Shown: positions 1-10,623 of the stretch, piece after piece
How positions within the stretch are numbered: position 1 is the first letter of the stretch
Layout of the letters: the number at the start of each line of letters is the position of its first letter
Translations under genes and position numbers: made by a program
Notes under the pieces: model-generated
The model's database searches: none
Seen by the model: the letters and a program-made list of their open reading frames with translations, nothing else
Told to the model about the DNA's origin: nothing
From: an uncultured Acidiferrobacteraceae bacterium
Lineage (GTDB): Bacteria; Pseudomonadota; Gammaproteobacteria; Acidiferrobacterales; SZUA-150
Direction of reading: 5' to 3'
DNA: 32,820 bases
Assembly (NCBI GenBank): GCA_913009895.1
Contig: CAJVXY010000031.1
Span: forward strand, 1 to 32,820

Positions 1-503
1 ACAGTCGTTGGCCCGACAAATTTCCACCCCTGCTTTTTTAACTCCTTCGATAGTGCAACTGATTCTTCTGAGGTTGAGACTGTTTGTGGTTCAGCAAGAT
101 TTTTCTTGTCGGGTTCGTAACGCCATAAAAAAGTTGCTAGTGAACCTTCTTTCTTGATTAATTCCTTCGTTCGTTTGGCATTATTAATTACTGCCTCAAT
201 TTTACCTCGATGACGGACGATCCCTGCATCCTTAAGTAATCTATTTATGTCCCTTTGTGTAAAGCGAGCAATTTTTTCAAAGTCAAAGTTATGGAATGCC
301 TGACGAAAATTCTCACGTTTCGAGAGGATAGTGCGCCAGCTTAGTCCGGATTGAAAACTTTCTAAGCACAGCTTTTCAAATAATTGATAGTCATCATCTA
401 CCGGATATCCCCACTCTTTATCGTGATAGTCAAAAAACTCGGGCGCTGCACTACACCAGCTGCAACGTAGTTTACCATCGGGGCCCTTGATAGTCTTATT
501 CAT
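1..503 (-). CDS. tag: DNA-3-methyladenine glycosylase I (Tag), 3' end cut off by the window
   Basis: Base-excision repair enzyme that removes 3-methyladenine from alkylated DNA in the cytoplasm. The reading frame opens with ATG at 503 and runs without a stop to base 1, giving 167 residues of a protein usually near 190. Family hallmarks are in order: a zinc-ligand region RCSW (Cys14), YHDKEWG (residues 26-32, with a family zinc-ligand His), the helix LESFQSGLSW carrying the family's conserved acidic and aromatic base-recognition residues, KRENFRQAF, and GIVRHRGKI. The last visible residues, QGWKFVGPTT, match the point where the family continues into the C-terminal zinc ligands, which fall outside the window. 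No frameshift is seen. The gene lies downstream of accessory cassette-like genes on the same strand and has no obvious operon partner here. Confidence 0.93.
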   Translation of the reverse strand, partial: MNKTIKGPDGKLRCSWCSAAPEFFDYHDKEWGYPVDDDYQLFEKLCLESFQSGLSWRTILSKRENFRQAFHNFDFEKIARFTQRDINRLLKDAGIVRHRGKIEAVINNAKRTKELIKKEGSLATFLWRYEPDKKNLAEPQTVSTSEESVALSKELKKQGWKFVGPTT

Positions 504-643
504 TTCTTAAGCTTTTTATAAATTTATATTTAGTATATTTAAGATTGGAGTGATAATTCAACCATTGCTGCATAAAATTTTAATACTGACCTTAAATATT
601 AATACAGTTGCAATGGTTTGAATTATTTCTAGCCAATTTAAAT

Positions 644-1240
644 TTACAATAAATTCTTACATTTGTTTTTAGCGCCTAACGTTGTGTTCCAACGGATTGG
701 ATTCCATCCGAGTTCTGCCTCGAATCTTCTACGATACTCCGTATCGATCTGAACTGGTGCATGACATATGTATTTCTTAGCTTCATCTAGATACGACCCA
801 GATAAGTTTTTCAAATATTGAATCGCTTGTTCTACCGAAGGAACTTCACCATCTTTTTTATTAAATTTCGGGCCGAGAGCTGTCCAAACAACTGCATCCA
901 CACCAACACTTTTGGCCCATTCTGGTAATTCCGGTATATGGTTTGGTGGTTCGTCATCAATAGACCAATTGCCTATTTTTTCAATAGCACTTTTCGGAAT
1001 GCCTTCACGACTTCGTAGCGCTTCTATAGCAGATTCCAATTCCATATCATCCATCTTCGCCCATAGGGTTCTCACCGATTTTGCGTTCGGTTCAATTACT
1101 AACGTGAGTCTACCGTCTGCTGATTGCCTCGCAAATTCAACAGGAATGAGGGGGCCATCATGAAACCATGATCTTTGAATTGGAAGAGTTCGTGAGTCCC
1201 ATATCAACGAACCCCACCCTATACATGCAATATTCTTCAT
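644..1240 (-). CDS. Gamma-glutamylcyclotransferase-like (GGCT fold) hypothetical protein
   Basis: Protein of about 198 residues whose N-terminus, IACIGWGSLIWD, resembles the YGSL nucleotide/substrate loop that opens GGCT-fold proteins. Further family-like blocks are PVEFARQS.DGRLTLV, VVWTALGPKF and IDTEYRRRFEAELGW. GGCT-fold enzymes cleave gamma-glutamyl amides, but no substrate can be assigned from sequence. The frame also opens at a TTG at 1261, but that codon overlaps the attC-like site. I prefer ATG at 1240, which puts MKNIACIGWGS at the N-terminus. Residues after ELGWNP look like a non-homologous tail and run over a GTTAGGC heptamer (674-680), as if the original 3' end had been altered by recombination. 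Base composition is AT-richer than the core genes. It is probably carried on an integron cassette. Confidence 0.7.
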   Translation of the reverse strand: MKNIACIGWGSLIWDSRTLPIQRSWFHDGPLIPVEFARQSADGRLTLVIEPNAKSVRTLWAKMDDMELESAIEALRSREGIPKSAIEKIGNWSIDDEPPNHIPELPEWAKSVGVDAVVWTALGPKFNKKDGEVPSVEQAIQYLKNLSGSYLDEAKKYICHAPVQIDTEYRRRFEAELGWNPIRWNTTLGAKNKCKNLL

Positions 1241-1248
1241 AATATTCT

Positions 1249-1311
1249 GCTCTAACGACAAGCATCAGGCGCGGCGCTTTTTGCCGTCGCCTGGATGCGC
1301 TTGTTATATGT
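1249..1311 (-). mobile_element. attC-like integron recombination site
   Basis: Read on the minus strand, this ~63-bp block begins with an R''-like end (ACATATAAC, 1311-1303) and ends with an R'-like core (GTTAGAGC, 1256-1249). Between them lie two imperfect complementary arms: AAGC..ATC.AGGCG.CGGC pairs with GCCG.CGCCT.GATGCTT around a short A-rich loop. The arms carry unpaired bulge bases on one side, which is typical of a folded attC and unlike a perfect terminator stem; no U-run follows. It lies between two same-strand genes of accessory character, exactly where an attC follows the gene of a cassette. No integrase gene is visible in the window, so it would be an isolated site or part of a larger array off the left edge. 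Confidence 0.65.
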
Positions 1312-1351
1312 TTTAAATGTTTCCATTTTGCTGCTCAACACAAATATTAAT

Positions 1352-2170
1352 CTATTCTGGTTCTATCTCTTCGAAATCCGACATTACTCTTATGTGATGC
1401 TTATATACCTCTTTGATAGTAAATCTATAGTAGTGATGCCTGTGCAGCTCCAGTTCATCAATAAATGAAACATAGATTCTTATCTTTTTACCAAAATGTT
1501 CGCCTTCACTAATCTCTCCCATGACCTCAAATTCCTTTTGAACAGGATCTTTCATATAAACTCGAACGTCCAAAGACTCTCCAACGCCTAAGTCTGAATA
1601 TTTGATCTCTTCTCCGTCAAATAGTCTCTTTGAGATCTTTGAACTTTTTTCACCTAAAATTATTTTGTTTTTTTCAACACCCTTTTTCCCTAGTTTGGAA
1701 AGTTTATCAGCTTCCTTATTGAATTTTCTTCTCAAGTAAATGATTTCGACTCTTCCGTATATCCTCTTGCTTAATTTAGCTCTGTTTTTATCTATCTTGT
1801 CTAGAAGGTCCTTATCTTTGATCGGTTTTCCTTCATGATTTTTCCACCCCTTTCTTCTCCAACCTGAAATCTTCCATGGATTTAGTAATTCGGTTAGTGA
1901 ATGTCTATCTGTATTGATAACAACCCCAGAGACGTTTTTCATATGTTCGCCATTTTTCTTAAGCCACTTATTAAGCAATTCCAGCGCTTCTAGTATCGCT
2001 ATCATTTCCAGGCGATGGATACCTTGGCCATCTCTGCGAAATGATTCTTCTATGTCGGGGACACCGACGAAATCAGGAAATTTAATTACATAGCCGGTAC
2101 CACCAGTCTGTTTTGTGTCCCGATCCATTGCTCCATCGGTATAGATTACGATTGCATTATCCTTAAGCAT
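1352..2170 (-). CDS. RNase HI-like protein with an unknown C-terminal domain
   Basis: 272-residue protein. Residues 1-165 form an RNase H fold: YTDGA with Asp12, GGTGYVI as strand 2, HRLEMIA with Glu55, INTDRHSL with Asp88, a handle-like segment containing GW, KP and DLL, and FNKEADKLSK with Asp154. These give the D-E-D-D set that binds the two metals used to cut the RNA strand of RNA:DNA hybrids. Residues 170-272 are rich in beta-strand-like segments (SLDVRVYMKDP, KIRIYVSFIDEL, YYRFTIKEVY) and match no family I recognise. The composition is AT-rich and Lys-rich, unlike the neighbouring glmS. The gene lies between an attC-like site and an inverted copy of its outer end, so it is likely the passenger of an integron cassette. 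The role (plasmid or phage interference, repair, or none) is unknown. Confidence 0.75.
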   Translation of the reverse strand: MLKDNAIVIYTDGAMDRDTKQTGGTGYVIKFPDFVGVPDIEESFRRDGQGIHRLEMIAILEALELLNKWLKKNGEHMKNVSGVVINTDRHSLTELLNPWKISGWRRKGWKNHEGKPIKDKDLLDKIDKNRAKLSKRIYGRVEIIYLRRKFNKEADKLSKLGKKGVEKNKIILGEKSSKISKRLFDGEEIKYSDLGVGESLDVRVYMKDPVQKEFEVMGEISEGEHFGKKIRIYVSFIDELELHRHHYYRFTIKEVYKHHIRVMSDFEEIEPE

Positions 2171-2217
2171 GCTAGCGTTAAATCCGCCCCTAGATCTCAG
2201 CGAATGCTATGCTCCTC

Positions 2218-2229
2218 AAAACATATAAC
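2218..2229 (+). repeat. 12-bp inverted repeat partner flanking the RNase H-like gene
   Basis: AAAACATATAAC here is the exact inverted complement of GTTATATGTTTT at 1303-1314. The pair brackets the RNase H-like gene. The 1303-1314 copy forms the outer end of the attC-like site, so the copy here may be the boundary of the preceding cassette or a degenerate recombination core. A chance match of 12 AT-rich bases within 1 kb is unlikely but cannot be excluded. Confidence 0.5.
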
Positions 2230-2239
2230 TTAAATTAGA

Positions 2240-2277
2240 GGGCTCAAATGAGGCATTTAGACCCATCAATTGAGCCC
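2240..2277. repeat. Inverted repeat in the glmS to RNase H-like spacer
   Basis: GGGCTCAA (2240-2247) and TTGAGCCC (2270-2277) form an 8-bp perfect stem with a 22-base loop, flanked on both sides by further complementary AT-rich bases. No clear U-run follows on the minus strand, so it is a weak terminator for glmS at best. A second small hairpin at 2358-2382 overlaps the glmS stop codon. The rest of 2171-2376 holds nothing recognisable. Confidence 0.45.
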
Positions 2278-2376
2278 CGATAATTATTTTAACTTATTTT
2301 ATTCAGTGGCTTATAGGTTTTTATCACTTCAATTTGATAAAAATTTCTGCACAGGGCGAGTAAAAAAACAGGTTTT

Positions 2377-4206
2377 CTACTCAACCGTTACGGACTTGGC
2401 CAGGTTGCGGGGTTTGTCCACATCGGTGCCCTTGAGCACAGCAACGTGATAGGAGAGTAATTGCAGGGGCACGGTATAGACAATCGGGGCGATGGCGTCT
2501 TCCGTGTCGGCGACGATTAATACCTGGGTACCGGGCTCGGCATTAACGCCCGCTTGACTGTCGGCGAAGACATATAACTCGCCACCCCGGGCGCGCACTT
2601 CCTGGAGATTACTTTTAAGTTTTTCCAGTAATTCGTTATTGGGTGCCACGGCAATAATAGGCATATCCACATCCACCAGTGCCAGCGGGCCGTGTTTTAA
2701 TTCACCGGCGGGATAGGCCTCGGCATGAATGTAGGAAATTTCTTTAAGCTTTAATGCGCCCTCCATAGCCACGGGATACATGGCACCGCGGCCGAGAAAC
2801 AGGGCGTGCATTTTGTCACCGAATTGTTCAGACAATTGTTTGATTTCATCATCCAGCTGCAGGGCAGTTTCAATGGCTGCTGGCAGGCCTTCCAGTTGTT
2901 TTACCAGGTTTCTTTCGGCGGCTTCGTTCAATTCAAAACGGCGCCCCAGCACAATCACCAACAACATTAATGCCACCAGTTGGGAAGTAAAGGCCTTGGT
3001 GGAGGCAACGCCGATCTCGGGCCCGGCGCGAGTCATTAACACCAGGTCAGATTCCCGTACCAGCGAACTCTCCGGTACGTTACAAATCGATAATGAAAAT
3101 CCGAATCCCAGGCGTTTGGCTTCTTGCAAACCGGCCAGGGTGTCGGCGGTTTCTCCGGACTGGGAAATGGTGACAATGAGAGAATTTTTTCTGACCACGG
3201 GCTTGCGATAACGAAATTCACTGGCCACTTCAACACTACAGGGCACGCCGGCGATAGACTCAAACCAGTACTTGGCAATCAGGCCTGCATGGTAACTGGT
3301 ACCACAAGCTATAATGTGCACACCCTGAATTTCATCAAATATTTTACTGGCCTGTGCCCCGAATGCTGCTTCCAATACTTTGCTACCGCTGATTCTGCCC
3401 TCAAGGGTATCGGCAACGGCGCGCGGCTGTTCAAAAATTTCCTTGAGCATGAAGTGGCGATATTCACCGCGTTCGGCTGATTCGGCCGTTAACTCACTCT
3501 CTTTGATGGGGCGCTCAACTACCTTGCCCTTGGCATCATAAATAACAAGTTTGTCTTTTTTAATATCGGCGAGGTCACCTTCCTCAAGAAATATAAATCT
3601 GCGGGTAACGGGCAGCAGGGCGGCAACATCAGAGGCAATAAAATATTCACCAATGCCAACGCCGATTACCAGTGGGCTGCCAAACCTGGCGGCAATTAAT
3701 CTGTCGGGCTCTTTGTTGCTCACCACGCCGAGTGCATATGCACCTTTTAAGTCGTTAATTGTTTTTTTAGTGGCCTCTAGAATATCCAGACCATCATCAA
3801 TGTGATAGCCGTAGAGTTGGTGAACAATAACTTCGGTGTCGGTCTGGGAAGTAAACTCAAACTTTTTCTTGATTTGCTCGGCGCGCAAGGCCTCATGGTT
3901 TTCAATAATGCCGTTGTGAACAACGGCAACCGTCTTGCGGCAGACATGAGGGTGGGCATTGGTTTCTGACGGCTCGCCGTGGGTAGCCCAGCGGGTGTGG
4001 GCGATGCCTATTTTGCCTTTGGTTTCTTTTACAGCTGAAGCCAGGCCATCTACCTTGCCAGCCTTGCGTATGCGGGTCAGGCAATTGGCATCATCGAGAA
4101 TCGCGACACCTGCGGAATCATATCCACGGTATTCCAGTCTTCGCAGTCCTTCGATTAAAATTGGAACTACGTCACGTTCTGCAATTGCACCGACTATGCC
4201 ACACAT
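2377..4206 (-). CDS. glmS: Glutamine--fructose-6-phosphate aminotransferase (isomerizing)
   Basis: Cytoplasmic enzyme making glucosamine-6-phosphate from fructose-6-phosphate and glutamine, the first committed step towards UDP-GlcNAc for peptidoglycan and LPS. The 609 residues match the family length. The N-terminus MCGIVGAI supplies the catalytic Cys (Cys1 after Met removal) of the class II amidotransferase domain, with HTRWATHG and HNGIIENH further on. Two SIS sugar-isomerase domains follow ([17 protein letters not shown], then [18 protein letters not shown] and [18 protein letters not shown]), and the protein ends with the conserved [12 protein letters not shown] tail. It lies 78 bp downstream of glmU on the same strand, so the two steps of UDP-GlcNAc supply are probably co-transcribed. 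No glmS ribozyme-like leader is seen in that short spacer. Confidence 0.98.
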   Translation of the reverse strand: MCGIVGAIAERDVVPILIEGLRRLEYRGYDSAGVAILDDANCLTRIRKAGKVDGLASAVKETKGKIGIAHTRWATHGEPSETNAHPHVCRKTVAVVHNGIIENHEALRAEQIKKKFEFTSQTDTEVIVHQLYGYHIDDGLDILEATKKTINDLKGAYALGVVSNKEPDRLIAARFGSPLVIGVGIGEYFIASDVAALLPVTRRFIFLEEGDLADIKKDKLVIYDAKGKVVERPIKESELTAESAERGEYRHFMLKEIFEQPRAVADTLEGRISGSKVLEAAFGAQASKIFDEIQGVHIIACGTSYHAGLIAKYWFESIAGVPCSVEVASEFRYRKPVVRKNSLIVTISQSGETADTLAGLQEAKRLGFGFSLSICNVPESSLVRESDLVLMTRAGPEIGVASTKAFTSQLVALMLLVIVLGRRFELNEAAERNLVKQLEGLPAAIETALQLDDEIKQLSEQFGDKMHALFLGRGAMYPVAMEGALKLKEISYIHAEAYPAGELKHGPLALVDVDMPIIAVAPNNELLEKLKSNLQEVRARGGELYVFADSQAGVNAEPGTQVLIVADTEDAIAPIVYTVPLQLLSYHVAVLKGTDVDKPRNLAKSVTVE

Positions 4207-4284
4207 ATATCTGATTCCTGTTAATTAAAAAAATAAACTTCCCCGCCATTAGCGCATGGGGATATTAATATCACTAACTACCAG

Positions 4285-5664
4285 CTACTTCTTTTTAGGT
4301 CTTTCCCATCCGCTGATGGATTTTTGCTTACTCCTGGACAGGGTCAATTCACCTGCAGGGGCATCCCGGGTCAGGGTGGTGCCAGCCCCGATCGTGGCCC
4401 CGGCCTCAACCGTAACGGGCGCAACCAGCTGGGTGTCCGAGCCAATGAACGCATTATCACCGATTACCGTGCGGTGTTTGTTGGCGCCGTCATAATTACA
4501 GGTAATGGTGCCGGCACCAATATTCACCTTTTTACCCACGGTGGTATCACCCACGTAACTCAAATGATTAATCTTGCTACCGTCGGCTACATCTGATTTT
4601 TTAATTTCGACAAAATTACCTATGTGGACATCGTTGGCGAGTTTCGCTTCTGGCCGGATACGAGAAAACGGGCCAATGCGGCAGTCCTTACCAATTACTG
4701 CATGATCAAAAACACAATTGGCCAGGACAATGGTACCACTGCCTATCTCGACATCTTTTAAGACACAGTTGGGCCCGATAATAACGCCTTCTGCCAGGGT
4801 AACATTGCCTTCAAAGAGAGTATTCACATCAATTATGACATCCTGGGCGACGGTCAACTTACCACGGACATCGATACGAAACGGGTCGCGCAGGGTCACG
4901 CCCTGTTCCAGTAAACCCCGGGCAATATGATTTTGTAAGTATCGTTCCAGGGCGGCAAGATCAATCTTGCTATTGACCCCCATGATTTCCCATTCATTCT
5001 CTGGCTGTGCCGAGATGACGCCGGTGCCATCTTCTACGGCCATGGCAATAATGTCTGTTAAATAAAATTCACCCTGGGCATTTTTATTCTCAAGTTTGGC
5101 GAGCCATTTTTTGAGTAATTCAGATGGCGCGGCCAGGAAACCGGTATTGATTTCATTGAGCTGTAATTCTTCTTGCGAGGCATCTTTTTTTTCAACAATA
5201 CGGAGAATCTTTTGATTGCTATCGCGAACAATGCGGCCATAACCGGCAGGGTCAGCCAGTACCGCGGTTAACAAAGATAATTTTCCAGTACGGGCCTTGT
5301 CGACCAGGCCTTGCAGGGTGTGGTTTTTGATCAGCGGGACATCACCATATAATACGAGTACGGTGGCCTCTTTTTTTATGTGGGGCACCGCTTGTTGTAC
5401 TGCATGGCCGGTACCATTTTGTTCGGCCTGTAATATCCAGTCTACTTTATGGTCAGGAAAACTTTCTGGCACGGTCTCGCCGCCATGGCCATATATTACG
5501 TGGATGGCATCGGCACCCATGCCCACCGCGGTGTCGAGTACATGGCCGAGCAATGATTTGCCGCCAATCTCGTGTAAAACCTTGGGCAGACTTGAACGCA
5601 TGCGTGTGCCCTTGCCTGCTGCCAGGATCACCACTTCCAGTCGTTGCTGTTTTTTAGCACTCAT
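4285..5664 (-). CDS. glmU: Bifunctional UDP-N-acetylglucosamine pyrophosphorylase / glucosamine-1-phosphate N-acetyltransferase
   Basis: Performs the last two steps to UDP-GlcNAc: acetylation of glucosamine-1-phosphate and uridylyl transfer. At 459 residues it is a full-length family member. The N-terminal uridyltransferase domain starts VVILAAGKGTRMRSSLPKVL, followed by LQAEQNGTGHAVQQ and VLYGDVPL. From about residue 250 the C-terminal left-handed beta-helix shows hexapeptide turns (VIIGPNCVL, IGPFSRIRPEAKL, IGNFVEIKKS). The acetyl-CoA site region is seen as GAGTITCNYDG, and the tail ends in Lys-rich SGWERPKKK. It is followed by glmS and preceded by an FKBP gene after atpC, the atp-glmU-glmS order common in Gammaproteobacteria. 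Confidence 0.98.
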   Translation of the reverse strand: MSAKKQQRLEVVILAAGKGTRMRSSLPKVLHEIGGKSLLGHVLDTAVGMGADAIHVIYGHGGETVPESFPDHKVDWILQAEQNGTGHAVQQAVPHIKKEATVLVLYGDVPLIKNHTLQGLVDKARTGKLSLLTAVLADPAGYGRIVRDSNQKILRIVEKKDASQEELQLNEINTGFLAAPSELLKKWLAKLENKNAQGEFYLTDIIAMAVEDGTGVISAQPENEWEIMGVNSKIDLAALERYLQNHIARGLLEQGVTLRDPFRIDVRGKLTVAQDVIIDVNTLFEGNVTLAEGVIIGPNCVLKDVEIGSGTIVLANCVFDHAVIGKDCRIGPFSRIRPEAKLANDVHIGNFVEIKKSDVADGSKINHLSYVGDTTVGKKVNIGAGTITCNYDGANKHRTVIGDNAFIGSDTQLVAPVTVEAGATIGAGTTLTRDAPAGELTLSRSKQKSISGWERPKKK

Positions 5665-5739
5665 TGGGCCATTAAAGCATATTTTGTGGATTCAGGCTTG
5701 CCGTGCCTGGCTTAAGTTGCTACCGCTGCAAACGCCCTG

Positions 5740-6191
5740 TTACTGCAGGGTGGGACCAAATTTGTTCTCCGGCGTGCCGTTTTTTAATTCATCAGCCGTG
5801 GCATCACGAATTTCGATAATTTTGACATTAAATTTCACTGTTTGCCCAGCCAGTGGGTGGTTGCCATCAACAGTTAGCACGCCCTTGTCATTCTGGGCCT
5901 CGACTTCTGCCCCCAGCTTCTGGAATTGCGGTGGGACGTTGGCCAGCTCGTCGATAAATGTCAGGGCGGGATCGTGGTTACCAAAACCATCGGCAGGTTT
6001 CAGTATCACCTCGAGGCTATCACCAACCTTGTGTCCTTCAATTGACTGTTCGATTTTGTCGAATAAATCAACACCAGAACCATGCAGGCAGGAGATGGGA
6101 AGGTTGCTATATTCAAACAGCCCGCCTTTTTCATCGTGTAGTGTGTAGGTCAGGAAAATGACCTTGCCTTTTCGACTGTTGGTTCTGACAT
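5740..6191 (-). CDS. SlyD-like FKBP-type peptidyl-prolyl isomerase with an apparent N-terminal frameshift
   Basis: The continuous frame from the atpC stop region to 5740 encodes a SlyD-like FKBP: KGKVIFLTYTLHDEKGGLFE, then LHGSGVDLFDKIEQSIEGH and KVGDSLEVILKPADGFG, then LTVDGNHPLAGQTVKFNV. No start codon is found in that frame before the conserved core. An ATG at 6191-6189 opens MSEPTVEK, which resembles the usual N-terminus of this family, but it is one base out of frame and stops after 13 codons. Restoring one A in the AAAA run (about 6172-6175) would join the two as MSEPTVEKGKV. Either the gene is frameshifted or the run was miscalled. The insert-in-flap part (QNDKG-VLTVDG) also looks about a dozen residues shorter than in typical relatives. 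FKBPs of this type act as prolyl isomerases and chaperones in the cytoplasm. Confidence 0.7.
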
Positions 6192-6249
6192 GATAGTTTT
6201 GGTTATTGAGAGTGAGTGAACTAGCGGGAACTAAATTGAAATCAGGTGT

Positions 6250-6672
6250 TTAGGTCTTGCCACGTTTGCGTAAATTGGCAATGGCCTTTAACTGGGACAT
6301 GGCTTCAGCCAGTTCGGCCTGGGCCTTGGCATAATCAACATCTGTCTTTTTGTTCGCCATAATTTTTTCAGCACGTTCTTTGGCCGCCTGGGCATGAGCC
6401 TCATCCAGATCACTGGCACGGATTGCGGTATCGGCCAATACCGTGACCACGTGGGGCTGTACTTCCAGGATACCGCCCGAGACATAAAAGAACTGTTCAT
6501 CGTCACCATTTTTCAGGCGCACTTCGCCTGATTTGATGGGTGCCAGCAACGGGGTATGCCTGGGGTAGATGCCCACTTCGCCGGTCACCAGGGGCACAAT
6601 CACAACCTCGGCAGTGCCAGAAAAAATTTCTTCCTGGGCGCTGACGATATCAACATGAATGTTCATTGCCAT
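6250..6672 (-). CDS. atpC: F1Fo ATP synthase epsilon subunit
   Basis: Central-stalk subunit of the F1 head that couples rotation and inhibits ATP hydrolysis. The 140 residues show the N-terminal beta-sandwich ([17 protein letters not shown], then [20 protein letters not shown]) and the C-terminal helical hairpin rich in Ala, Glu and Lys from about residue 90. It is the last gene of the atp operon, 9 bases after atpD. The downstream FKBP frame follows without a visible terminator. Confidence 0.97.
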   Translation of the reverse strand: MAMNIHVDIVSAQEEIFSGTAEVVIVPLVTGEVGIYPRHTPLLAPIKSGEVRLKNGDDEQFFYVSGGILEVQPHVVTVLADTAIRASDLDEAHAQAAKERAEKIMANKKTDVDYAKAQAELAEAMSQLKAIANLRKRGKT

Positions 6673-6681
6673 TAGCCAGAC

Positions 6682-8067
<1,386 letters not shown>

Positions 8068-8087
8068 TTAGTTTCTGGTTGCGAGTA

Positions 8088-8133
8088 CGAGTAGCGAGTA
8101 AAAAAATGTCTTTTACTGGCCACTAGCCACTCG
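8088..8133. repeat. Hairpin and hexamer repeat between atpG and atpD
   Basis: CGAGTA occurs three times (8082-8087, 8088-8093, 8095-8100). The last two overlap a hairpin: inner stem AGTAAAA (8097-8103) with TTTTACT (8111-8117), and outer stem CGAGT (8088-8092) with ACTCG (8129-8133). It lies in the spacer of a co-transcribed message and may act in RNA processing or translation balance. This is inference only. Confidence 0.5.
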
Positions 8134-8144
8134 ATCCTGTTTTT

Positions 8145-9005
8145 TTAAACCGCCGCTGCACCAGCCACGATTTCTGAAATTTCCTGGGTAATCGCTGCCT
8201 GGCGCGCCTTGTTATAACGCAGCGTTAACTCATCAATTAATTTTCCGGCATTATCCGAGGCGGATTTCATAGCCACCATGCGCGACGATTGTTCAGATGC
8301 CTGGTTTTCGACAACGCCGTGATAAACCTGGTTTTCAATAAAACGTGTCATTAAATCATTCAGGACATCTTTGGCGTCAGGTTCGTAAATATAATCCCAG
8401 TAATGCTTCAGTTGTTCATCCTCTTCACCCGATAAAGGCAACAACTGTTCAACCTCTGGTCGCTGGGTCATGGTATTAACAAAACTGTTATACACCAGGA
8501 ATAATCGATCCAGCCTGCCTTCGTCGTAAGCGTCCAGCATAATTTTTACAGAACCAATCAGGTTTTCTATCTGGGGTGCATCACCAAGGCCCGATAACTC
8601 GGAAACAATATTGCTGCCCAGGCGTTTAAAAAATCCAAGGCTCTTGCTGCCAATGGTGCAAATTTCAATTTCGGCACCCTTGTCAGACCAGACCATAATC
8701 TCGTTCAATGCCAGTTTTAATACATTGGTATTTAACCCGCCACAAAGACCACGATCAGACGAAATAACAATAAAACCAACACGTTTTGCGTCACGTTCAA
8801 TCATGAACGGGTGTTTGTATTCAGGGTGGGACAATCGTAAATGGGCAATGACATTACGGATTTTTTCGGCATAGGGACGGGCGGCACGCATTCGCTCCTG
8901 GGCCTTGCGCATTTTACTGGCCGCCACCATTTCCATGGCACGCGTAATTTTCTGAGTATTTTTAATACTCTTGATTTGCGTTCTAATCTCTTTGCCGCTT
9001 GCCAT
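8145..9005 (-). CDS. atpG: F1Fo ATP synthase gamma subunit
   Basis: Rotor shaft of F1. The 286 residues begin with the conserved coiled-coil strand [20 protein letters not shown] followed by [16 protein letters not shown]. The middle contains [12 protein letters not shown], and the C-terminal helix reads [32 protein letters not shown] in two adjoining segments. It lies between atpA (64-base spacer) and atpD. Length and termini match the family, with nothing unusual in the frame. Confidence 0.98.
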   Translation of the reverse strand: MASGKEIRTQIKSIKNTQKITRAMEMVAASKMRKAQERMRAARPYAEKIRNVIAHLRLSHPEYKHPFMIERDAKRVGFIVISSDRGLCGGLNTNVLKLALNEIMVWSDKGAEIEICTIGSKSLGFFKRLGSNIVSELSGLGDAPQIENLIGSVKIMLDAYDEGRLDRLFLVYNSFVNTMTQRPEVEQLLPLSGEEDEQLKHYWDYIYEPDAKDVLNDLMTRFIENQVYHGVVENQASEQSSRMVAMKSASDNAGKLIDELTLRYNKARQAAITQEISEIVAGAAAV

Positions 9006-9069
9006 ATTTAATTAACCTGAACCTTGCCTTGAATTAATAACTAATAACTTAATATATAAACCTGTACCA

Positions 9070-10611
9070 CTACCAGCTATGGTTGGCCTTGAAATCATCC
9101 AGTGCGGACTTCAGGCCTGCAACCACTTCGTCGGTGTAATCCGTTTCTTTGTTGATTTTGTCCATCAACTCACCCTGGCTGGATTTCATGTAAGCATGAA
9201 GCGCGTCTTCAAAAGGCCTGACTTTGCTGGCATCAACATCATCGAGATAACCTTCGTTGGCGGCATACAATGACACTGCCATATGGGCAACAGTCAACGG
9301 TGAATATTGCGGTTGTTTCATTAACTCGGTAATACGCTGGCCACGCTCGATTTGTTTCCGTGTGGTTTCATCAAGGTCAGAGGCAAACTGGGCAAAGGCC
9401 GCCAGTTCACGATATTGCGCCAGTGCCAGCCGGACACCGCCACCAAGTTTTTTAATAATCTTGGTCTGGGCAGCACCGCCGACACGAGAAACCGACAAGC
9501 CCGCGTTAATGGCCGGGCGAATACCAGCATTGAATAAATCGGTTTCCAGAAAAATCTGGCCGTCAGTAATAGAAATCACGTTTGTCGGTACGAATGCCGA
9601 TACGTCACCGGCCTGGGTCTCGATAATAGGTAAGGCGGTCAGGGAACCGGTTTTACCTTTTACCTTGCCGTTGGTGATTTTCTCAACATAGTCTGCGTTT
9701 ACCCGGGCTGCTCTTTCCAGCAGGCGTGAATGCAAATAAAACACGTCACCGGGATAGGCTTCACGACCGGGGGGTCGACGTAATAACAAAGACACCTGGC
9801 GATAGGCCCAGGCCTGTTTGGTCAGGTCGTCATATATAATAAGTGCGTCCTCACCAATATCTCGAAAATATTCACCCATGGTGCAACCGGAATACGGTGC
9901 AATATATTGCAAGGCTGCACTTTCAGAGGCGGTGGCCGCAACCACAATAGTGTGCGCCATAGCGTCATGCTCTTCCAGTTTCCGGACAACGGCCGCAACG
10001 GATGAGGCTTTTTGACCAATGGCCACATAAATGCAAGTTACACCCTGACCCTTCTGGTTAATGATGGTATCCACTGCCACCGCGGTTTTACCTGTCTGGC
10101 GATCACCAATAATTAATTCACGCTGACCGCGACCAATGGGCACCATGGCATCCACAGCCTTCAGGCCCGTTTGCACGGGTTGTGAAACAGACTGCCTGGA
10201 AATAACGCCGGGCGCGACTTTTTCAATGGGTGAGGTTTCCTTACAGTCAACCGCGCCCTTGCCGTCAATAGGTTTACCCAGGGCATCCACCACGCGACCG
10301 ATGAGTTCACGGCCAATGGGGACTTCCAGGATACGACCGGTACATTTGACCTTGTCGCCCTCGGATATATGCTGGTAAGGCCCCATGATGACCGCGCCAA
10401 CTGAATCCCGCTCCAGGTTCAGCGCCAGCCCGTAAGTATCACCGGGGAATTCAATCATTTCACCCTGCATGACATCGGCCAGGCCATGAACACGGGCGAT
10501 GCCGTCAGTCAGTGCCACGACCGTGCCCTCGGTACGGGCCTCGGCGGTTTTTTCGAACTTCTCAAGGCGCTCCTTGATGAGTTCACTAATTTCAGAAGGA
10601 TTAAGTTGCAT
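9070..10611 (-). CDS. atpA: F1Fo ATP synthase alpha subunit
   Basis: Non-catalytic nucleotide-binding subunit of the F1 hexamer. The 513 residues equal the E. coli length. Seen in order: the N-terminal [16 protein letters not shown] that docks the delta subunit, the Walker A motif GDRQTGKT at residues 169-176, [12 protein letters not shown], the [20 protein letters not shown] segment, and [19 protein letters not shown] with the arginine-finger region before it (GLSVSRVGG). It is 12 bases downstream of atpH in the operon. Confidence 0.99.
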   Translation of the reverse strand: MQLNPSEISELIKERLEKFEKTAEARTEGTVVALTDGIARVHGLADVMQGEMIEFPGDTYGLALNLERDSVGAVIMGPYQHISEGDKVKCTGRILEVPIGRELIGRVVDALGKPIDGKGAVDCKETSPIEKVAPGVISRQSVSQPVQTGLKAVDAMVPIGRGQRELIIGDRQTGKTAVAVDTIINQKGQGVTCIYVAIGQKASSVAAVVRKLEEHDAMAHTIVVAATASESAALQYIAPYSGCTMGEYFRDIGEDALIIYDDLTKQAWAYRQVSLLLRRPPGREAYPGDVFYLHSRLLERAARVNADYVEKITNGKVKGKTGSLTALPIIETQAGDVSAFVPTNVISITDGQIFLETDLFNAGIRPAINAGLSVSRVGGAAQTKIIKKLGGGVRLALAQYRELAAFAQFASDLDETTRKQIERGQRITELMKQPQYSPLTVAHMAVSLYAANEGYLDDVDASKVRPFEDALHAYMKSSQGELMDKINKETDYTDEVVAGLKSALDDFKANHSW

Positions 10612-10623
10612 TGCCGCTATTCC

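Noticed and set aside
1-60. Apparent frameshift near the end of the tag fragment
   Set aside because: On recounting the A-run the frame continues cleanly through QGWKFVGPTT, as in the family.
2358-2382. Hairpin overlapping the glmS stop as terminator
   Set aside because: The stem is AT-rich and interrupted, and the T-run lies inside the stem rather than after it.
4207-4284. glmS ribozyme or leader
   Set aside because: The glmU-glmS spacer is only 78 bases and shows none of the ribozyme core; such ribozymes are known from Firmicutes.
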